DNA of 64,000 bases from Oscillospiraceae bacterium (GTDB lineage Bacteria > Bacillota > Clostridia > Oscillospirales > Ruminococcaceae). Shown here piece by piece: positions 59,051 to 64,000 of the stretch. The notes under the pieces were generated by a model that did no database searches, was not told the DNA's origin, and saw nothing but the letters and a program-made list of their open reading frames with translations. The stretch lies in contig WRKM01000006.1 in NCBI GenBank assembly GCA_009778065.1, forward strand, positions 1 to 64,000, given 5' to 3'. The position numbers were made by a program, and so were the translations under genes. How positions within the stretch are numbered: position 1 is the first letter of the stretch; every line of letters begins with the position of its first letter.

Positions 59051-60781
59051 CTACTCTTTTATCCTCTGTATCTCCACCAAATGCTTGTAAAGCCCTCTTT
59101 TTTCCATAAGCTCGGTATGGCTTCCCGTTTCGGCTATCATGCCTTCTTTTAATACAATTATACAGTCTGCGCGTTTAACTGTAGACAGCCTGTGTGCGAT
59201 TACAATAAGCGTCCGAAGCCCCGCGATTTTCTGTATGGCTTTTTGGATTTCACGCTCTGTTTCGGTATCTACTGCCGAAGTCGCCTCATCAAGAATAAGT
59301 ATAGGCGCATTACACAAAAGACTCCGCGCAATGGAAATACGCTGTTTTTGACCGCCGGAAAGCCTCATTCCGCGTTCGCCTACTATCGTATCATAACCTA
59401 AAGGCAGTTCTGCTATAAAATCATGTATACAGGCGGTTTTTGCGGCTGTTATTACTTCGCCGTCTGTTGCGTTTGGATTTCCGTAGCGTATGTTTTCGCC
59501 AATCGTGCCGTTAAAAAGAAAAACGTCCTGTAAAACCATGCTGATATTTCTTCGTAAGCTCTGTAAGCTCATGTCTTTTATATTTATACCGTCAATTAAA
59601 ATTTGTCCGCCCGTGACGTCATAAAAACGCGGTAATAGCGCGGCGAGTGTGGTTTTCCCCACGCCGGTAGGACCGATAATCGCGTACATTTGTTTTGCGG
59701 GTTGTATAAAACTTATATTCTTGAGTGCGTAACTATTATCATCATAGCTGAAATCCACGCTTCTAAACTCGATGTTACCGCTCAAATCTCCTGCGTCTTT
59801 CGCATCTTTTGAATCCGCTATGTCAGGCTCTGTATCTAATATTTCAAAAACTCGTTCACCGCCGGCTATGCCCGACTGCATATCTTCTACCAAACGCGCC
59901 ATCTGTCCCACGGGTCCGTAAAATACGCTTATATAAAGTAAAAACGCAACAATTTCATCAAGGCTCATACCGTGATTGTTCAATACTAAATATCCGCCGA
60001 CACCTACGACTATTACGTTTCCCGCAGAGGTGGCGAACCCGATTAACGGATGCAGTACAGCCGAATAAAATAAAGCGCGGATTAAAGCTTTTGAATATTT
60101 TTTCGATGTTTTAGTTATTCTTTCATGTTCGTCACGCTGACGGTTAAAAATTTGTATTTCTTTTATTCCCGAAAAGTTATCCTGTAAAGCCGCGTTTAAT
60201 TCTGCGACATGTTCCTGCGCCTCTCTGTGACGTTCGCGGGATTTTTTAAACACCGGAAACACGAAAAGTAAAAAAGGTACCGGAATAAAAGTCAACGCGG
60301 CTAAAATTACGTTAGTCGAAAAAAGAATAATGCTTACACCGATGAACAAAATTAAACCCGACACAAGTTCGGGTACGGCGTGAGCTATAAGCGTTTCAAA
60401 ATTTCGGGTATCGTTAATCACACGCGACATAAGCTGTCCTGTCTGCTTGTCGCTGTAATATCCTATAGAAAGTTTTTGCAGATGCGAGTATATTTCGGAG
60501 TGAAGCTGTGAGACATAATTCCATGCGGCGACATGCCCTATATAACTGTACAGAAACTGGCAGACTGCGCGGATTATAAAAACCACGAGTAAAAGCGCGG
60601 CGATATTTATAAGCCTCATAAGTGCGTCCGCATCCGGCTCACCCAAGACCTTAACCATCTCCTGCGTAATACGCGGCGCGGCTAAATTAGCGGCGGTGGC
60701 GATAAGCGTGGCAAGGGCGGCGATAAAAATATGAAGCTTATATCTACCGGCTTTTTTATAAATTTTAATCAGTGTTTTCAT
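59051..60781 (-). CDS. ABC exporter, fused membrane and ATPase domains
   Basis: A 576-residue half-transporter of the MsbA/LmrA type: six membrane helices (about 1-310), then Walker A IGPTGVGKTT, Q-loop, LSGGQKQRISIARSLL and Walker B ILILDEATSAVD. It should work as a homodimer exporting a lipid or hydrophobic compound. Its start overlaps the end of the PaaK gene by four bases. Confidence 0.92.
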   Translation of the reverse strand: MKTLIKIYKKAGRYKLHIFIAALATLIATAANLAAPRITQEMVKVLGEPDADALMRLINIAALLLVVFIIRAVCQFLYSYIGHVAAWNYVSQLHSEIYSHLQKLSIGYYSDKQTGQLMSRVINDTRNFETLIAHAVPELVSGLILFIGVSIILFSTNVILAALTFIPVPFLLFVFPVFKKSRERHREAQEHVAELNAALQDNFSGIKEIQIFNRQRDEHERITKTSKKYSKALIRALFYSAVLHPLIGFATSAGNVIVVGVGGYLVLNNHGMSLDEIVAFLLYISVFYGPVGQMARLVEDMQSGIAGGERVFEILDTEPDIADSKDAKDAGDLSGNIEFRSVDFSYDDNSYALKNISFIQPAKQMYAIIGPTGVGKTTLAALLPRFYDVTGGQILIDGINIKDMSLQSLRRNISMVLQDVFLFNGTIGENIRYGNPNATDGEVITAAKTACIHDFIAELPLGYDTIVGERGMRLSGGQKQRISIARSLLCNAPILILDEATSAVDTETEREIQKAIQKIAGLRTLIVIAHRLSTVKRADCIIVLKEGMIAETGSHTELMEKRGLYKHLVEIQRIKE

Positions 60782-62073
60782 TTTTTTCTCTTATCAATAA
60801 CCCTCTTAGCCTTACCTACATGCCGTTCGAGGCTTTTGGGTTCTACTAAAGAAACCTTAGTTTCAAGACCTAAAACAGTTTTCAATGAATGTTTTATTCT
60901 TGCGCGAAGTGCGTCAATATCGGCGAAAATGCCGAGTACGGAACCGTCAGTCAGCTCAACCTTTACCTCAAGCGTGTCCTGCGCGTTCTCTCTGTCAACC
61001 ACCAATTCATAATAAGGCGCAACTTGTTCAATGGTCATAATTACACTTTCTATTTGTGACGGGAATACGTTTACGCCGCGTATTTTAAGCATATCATCCG
61101 AACGCCCCGTGGTCTTATCCATACGTACTGTCGTGCGTCCGCACTCGCACTTGTCATAATTGAGCCGTGTAATATCTCTCGTCCGATACCGCAAAACAGG
61201 TAGCCCTTCTTTTGTAAGGGTTGTTATTACGAGTTCACCTTTCTCGCCTTCAGGCAGAACTTCTCCCGTTTCGGGATTAATAATTTCGGGCAGAAAATGG
61301 TCCTCGTTAAAATGAAGTCCGCGGCGCAGTTTACATTCACCGGAAACGCCGGGACCTAAAATTTCGCTCATACCGTAATTATCAGTTGCGAACAGGTTCA
61401 AAGTTTTTTCGATTTGTGTACGCATTTCTTCGGTACAACCTTCCGAGCCGAAAAGTCCGAGCCTTACTTTTAAATCGTTTGATACGCCTAATTCTTTTGC
61501 AACTTCGCCTATGTACAAAGCGTAGGAGGGCGTGGATATAAGCGTGGTTGTTCCAAAATCCTGCATGAGCATGACCTGCTTTTCGGTGTTCCCCGACGAC
61601 ATAGGTATAATAGCCGCACCGATTTTTTCAAGTGCGTAATGAAGCCCGAGCGCACCCGTGAACAATCCGTACCCAAACGCCACCTGCGCTATATCTTCAT
61701 CGCTCGCACCCACGGCTACGATTAAACGCGCCACGCAGTCACTCCACATTTCCAAGTCGCCGCGAGTATATCCGACGACCGTAGGTTTTCCCGTTGTCCC
61801 CGATGATGCGTGAAGGCGTAGAATTTTCTTCATAGGTACGGCGAACATTCCGAACGGATAGTTGTCGCGGAAGTCTTCTTTTACCGTGAAGGGAATGTTT
61901 TTTAAGTCGGACAGCGAACTAATCATATCGGGTTTTAAGCCTGCATCGTCGAATTTTTTCTTATACAATGGCAGTCTGTCATAACATACGGATATAGTTT
62001 TTTTGAGCCGTTCAAGCTGAAGAGCCTGTAATTCCCTGCGCGGCATAGTTTCCGCATTTTTATCAAAAAACAT
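60778..62073 (-). CDS. paaK: phenylacetate-CoA ligase
   Basis: A 431-residue adenylate-forming enzyme. The ATP loop HASSGTTGKPTVVGYT and the family motifs DNYGMSEILGPG and YRTRDITRL match PaaK, which activates phenylacetate or related aryl acids with CoA. In anaerobes these enzymes often serve indole- or phenylacetate metabolism. Its neighbour is a symporter that may import the acid. Confidence 0.9.
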   Translation of the reverse strand: MFFDKNAETMPRRELQALQLERLKKTISVCYDRLPLYKKKFDDAGLKPDMISSLSDLKNIPFTVKEDFRDNYPFGMFAVPMKKILRLHASSGTTGKPTVVGYTRGDLEMWSDCVARLIVAVGASDEDIAQVAFGYGLFTGALGLHYALEKIGAAIIPMSSGNTEKQVMLMQDFGTTTLISTPSYALYIGEVAKELGVSNDLKVRLGLFGSEGCTEEMRTQIEKTLNLFATDNYGMSEILGPGVSGECKLRRGLHFNEDHFLPEIINPETGEVLPEGEKGELVITTLTKEGLPVLRYRTRDITRLNYDKCECGRTTVRMDKTTGRSDDMLKIRGVNVFPSQIESVIMTIEQVAPYYELVVDRENAQDTLEVKVELTDGSVLGIFADIDALRARIKHSLKTVLGLETKVSLVEPKSLERHVGKAKRVIDKRKK

Positions 62074-62082
62074 GATACCTCC

Positions 62083-63678
62083 TTATTCCCCAAGAGCGGT
62101 TTTTGCCGTTACGCTGACTTTTTCTTCATAGCACGAAAAGCAATGCTCGACAAATTTCTTTTCGGGGGCTTTTGTTACCGCACTCACAAGCGGAACGATT
62201 ACAAGCCCTGCGAGCATAGCAAATGCTCCCGCATTTATCAACCCTGTCGGCGATGTTAAAAACTTAGGGAAATACTCCTTGAAAAATGCGTTAAAAAACA
62301 GGTTTAAAACAACCATAGAAATCATAAACAAAGAACTGAACACAAAGTTCACCCATACAGCGGCTTTAGTGACACGTTTCCAGAACAGCCCGTATAAGAA
62401 CGGCGCAAGAAACGCACCCGCTAACGCACCCCATGAAATACCCATAAGCTGTGCTATCCAGATGACGCTGCCCCCGCTCGTATATTGGAAAATAGCTATA
62501 GCCCCGGAAATCGCGATAAACACAACAATCAAAAAGCGTATAACAATAAGCTGTTTCTTTTCGCTCATATTCTTAACAATATGCCCTTTCAGAAAATCAA
62601 GCGTAAGCGTTGACGATGAAGCAATAACGAGCGAAGACAGCGTTGACATTGACGCCGCGAAAACTAAAATTAATACAAGTCCGATAAGTAAATCAGGAAA
62701 ATTTTCAAGCATTTTCGGTATAACAGAATCGAATATTACCGCACCCGTTTCGGGATTTCTCGCAACCTCTCCGCTGTAAAGACGACCGAAACCGCCGAGG
62801 AAATAACAACCGCCGGCGACGACTACAGCAAATATTGTTGAAATAATAGTTCCCTTGCTTATCATTTTTTCTGATTTTATTGAATAAAATCTTGCCACCA
62901 TCTGCGGTAAGCCCCATGTTCCTACAGATGTTAAAATTACAACGCCGAGTAAACTGAAGGGGTCAGGTCCGAAGAACGATGTAAAAATACCGGGTACTGT
63001 TCCGTTACTCACACCTTCGTCCGTAACTGCCGCAAGCCCCGTCAGAGCGTTCATGAATCCGCCGTTTGAATTTAGCACTGCGGCAATCACTACGACGATT
63101 CCGATAAGCATAATTATACCCTGGATAAAATCGTTCACCGCCTGCGCCAAATACCCGCCCGCAACCACATAGACCGCCGTAAGTACCGATATGATAATAA
63201 TGCAGTACACAAAATCTATGCCGAACGCCATACCGAAAAGGCGTGACAGACCATTGTACAAAGACGCTGTATACGGGATTAAAAACACAAAAGCAATTAT
63301 AGACGCGCCGATTTTTAAAGAGCTTGATTTAAACCGCGTACCGAAAAATGCGGGCATTGTCGCGCTTCCTAAATGATGTGTCATGACGCGTGTACGCCGT
63401 CCTAAAATTACCCATGCGAGTAAAGAGCCTATTAAAGCGTTAGCAAGACCAATCCAGGTCGCCGCTATACCGAACCTCCACCCGAATTGCCCCGCAAATC
63501 CGACGAAAATAACTGCGGAAAAATACGATGTTCCGTAAGAAAAAGCAGTAATCCACGGTCCGACATTTCTGCCGCCGAGGACAAACCCGCTTACGTCAGT
63601 GGCTGTTTTACGAAAATAAAAGCCGATAAAAACTGTGATTGCGAAGAACAACAAGAGCATTAAAACTTTAATAAACAT
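62083..63678 (-). CDS. sodium:solute symporter family protein
   Basis: About 531 residues with some 13 membrane helices. The SSS family is seen from GFYFRKTATDVSGFVLGGRN and the later VTAVYVVAGGYLAQAVNDF-type helix 6 motif. The substrate is uncertain; co-transcription with PaaK suggests an aromatic or short-chain acid. I moved the start to ATG 63678, where the first helix begins, since the longer ORF has a GTG without a binding site. Confidence 0.87.
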   Translation of the reverse strand: MFIKVLMLLLFFAITVFIGFYFRKTATDVSGFVLGGRNVGPWITAFSYGTSYFSAVIFVGFAGQFGWRFGIAATWIGLANALIGSLLAWVILGRRTRVMTHHLGSATMPAFFGTRFKSSSLKIGASIIAFVFLIPYTASLYNGLSRLFGMAFGIDFVYCIIIISVLTAVYVVAGGYLAQAVNDFIQGIIMLIGIVVVIAAVLNSNGGFMNALTGLAAVTDEGVSNGTVPGIFTSFFGPDPFSLLGVVILTSVGTWGLPQMVARFYSIKSEKMISKGTIISTIFAVVVAGGCYFLGGFGRLYSGEVARNPETGAVIFDSVIPKMLENFPDLLIGLVLILVFAASMSTLSSLVIASSSTLTLDFLKGHIVKNMSEKKQLIVIRFLIVVFIAISGAIAIFQYTSGGSVIWIAQLMGISWGALAGAFLAPFLYGLFWKRVTKAAVWVNFVFSSLFMISMVVLNLFFNAFFKEYFPKFLTSPTGLINAGAFAMLAGLVIVPLVSAVTKAPEKKFVEHCFSCYEEKVSVTAKTALGE

Positions 63679-63740
63679 ATTCCTTATTTTCCTTAAATAA
63701 TTATTCGCCAACACGCTTTAAAGCGTCAAAGCACTCAACT

Positions 63741-63769
63741 ATTATACTATAAAAAAGAAAACTTGTCAA
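63741..63769 (-). promoter_or_regulatory. consensus promoter of the symporter-PaaK-ABC operon
   Basis: TTGACA, 17 bases, TATAAT on the minus strand. It diverges from the promoter at 63813. Confidence 0.88.
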
Positions 63770-63812
63770 GCCCGATTTTTCGGTTTTTTCGGACTTTTTT
63801 CGGACTTTTCTC

Positions 63813-63842
63813 TTGACATTTACCGACCCTTTAATGTATAAT
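63813..63842 (+). promoter_or_regulatory. promoter of the partial MFS gene
   Basis: TTGACA, 18 bases, TATAAT on the plus strand, about 55 bases before the GTG at 63899. Confidence 0.8.
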
Positions 63843-63898
63843 ATGCTTATCTCATTAACAACTAACGTACTTCAAACACATGGAAGGCGGCGATAAAT

Positions 63899-64000
63899 GT
63901 GTCTACAGAGGTATTAAAAATAACAAAGCCTACATATATGAAAAAACACGCTCAAATGGTAGCTGTGTATTCTTTTACTCACTTTTTAGTGGATTTTGCT
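63899..64000 (+). CDS. N-terminus of an MFS-type transporter (cut by window end)
   Basis: A GTG start at 63899 follows GGAAGGCGG at eight bases and opens a frame through the window end, reading MKKHAQMVAVYSFTHFLVDFA from its 14th codon on. That segment resembles the first helix of fosmidomycin-resistance-like MFS exporters. An ATG at 63938 is the alternative start. Too little is present to say more. Confidence 0.55.
   Translation, partial: MSTEVLKITKPTYMKKHAQMVAVYSFTHFLVDFA

Overview
The window looks like a chromosomal segment of a low-to-mid GC anaerobic Firmicute of the class Clostridia. Supporting signs are many near-consensus TTGACA-17-TATAAT promoters, GGAGG-type ribosome binding sites, an L10 leader, an infC-rpmI-rplT attenuator leader, TrmFO, CpsB/CpsC/CpsD-type capsule regulators, bacteriohemerythrin and a cell-wall sorting signal of the NPxTG type. 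Xylanase, GH4, GH43 and galacturonate genes suggest a gut or rumen plant-fibre fermenter. The species cannot be named from the sequence. I recognised no rRNA, tRNA, CRISPR array or intact transposase.

Layout. 1-316: intergenic palindromic repeats. 317-10710 (minus strand): a housekeeping run infC-rpmI-rplT, an rRNA methyltransferase, topA, trmFO, plsX, a DUF6270-like gene, rnc, a radical SAM gene and an LRR gene. 10787-15177 (plus): capsule initiation and phosphoregulation genes coupled to a secreted, membrane-anchored GH10 xylanase. 15198-19996: an ECF S-component-like gene, a DUF308 protein, a CPA1 antiporter, a ClC channel and another membrane protein preceded by a tandem 77-bp element. 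20040-24163 (minus): a Pst phosphate transporter operon with two dissimilar PstB ATPases, whose leader carries a third, diverged copy of that element. 24510-27916: a glycosyltransferase and a Gly-rich surface protein. 28111-30264: hicAB and an AlbA_2/Schlafen-like ATP-binding protein. 30387-31650: the L10/L12 operon. 31783-39623: a hemerythrin, then a pectin/galacturonate module (predicted hydrolase, GH4, GH43, uxaB, uxaA). 39603-44052: an accessory island with small ORFs, a decayed AlbA_2 gene and a cytosine-5 methyltransferase/nuclease pair. 44053-52183 (minus): seven tandem lipoprotein genes sharing almost the same signal peptide but different mature domains. 52315-53733: a second AlbA_2 gene. 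53917-58988 (minus): a complete GlcNAc PTS operon (EIIA, HPr, EIICB, NagA, EI). 59051-63678 (minus): an ABC exporter, a phenylacetate-CoA ligase and a sodium:solute symporter. 63899-end: start of an MFS transporter.

Three observations stand out. The two PstB proteins have complementary active-site losses and predict an asymmetric heterodimer with one working ATP site. A conserved leader element with an 8-9 bp closing stem occurs three times, at the pst operon and at an unrelated membrane-protein gene. The lipoprotein array, with truncated leader and tail fragments around it, looks like a cassette system that keeps one export leader and swaps surface domains.
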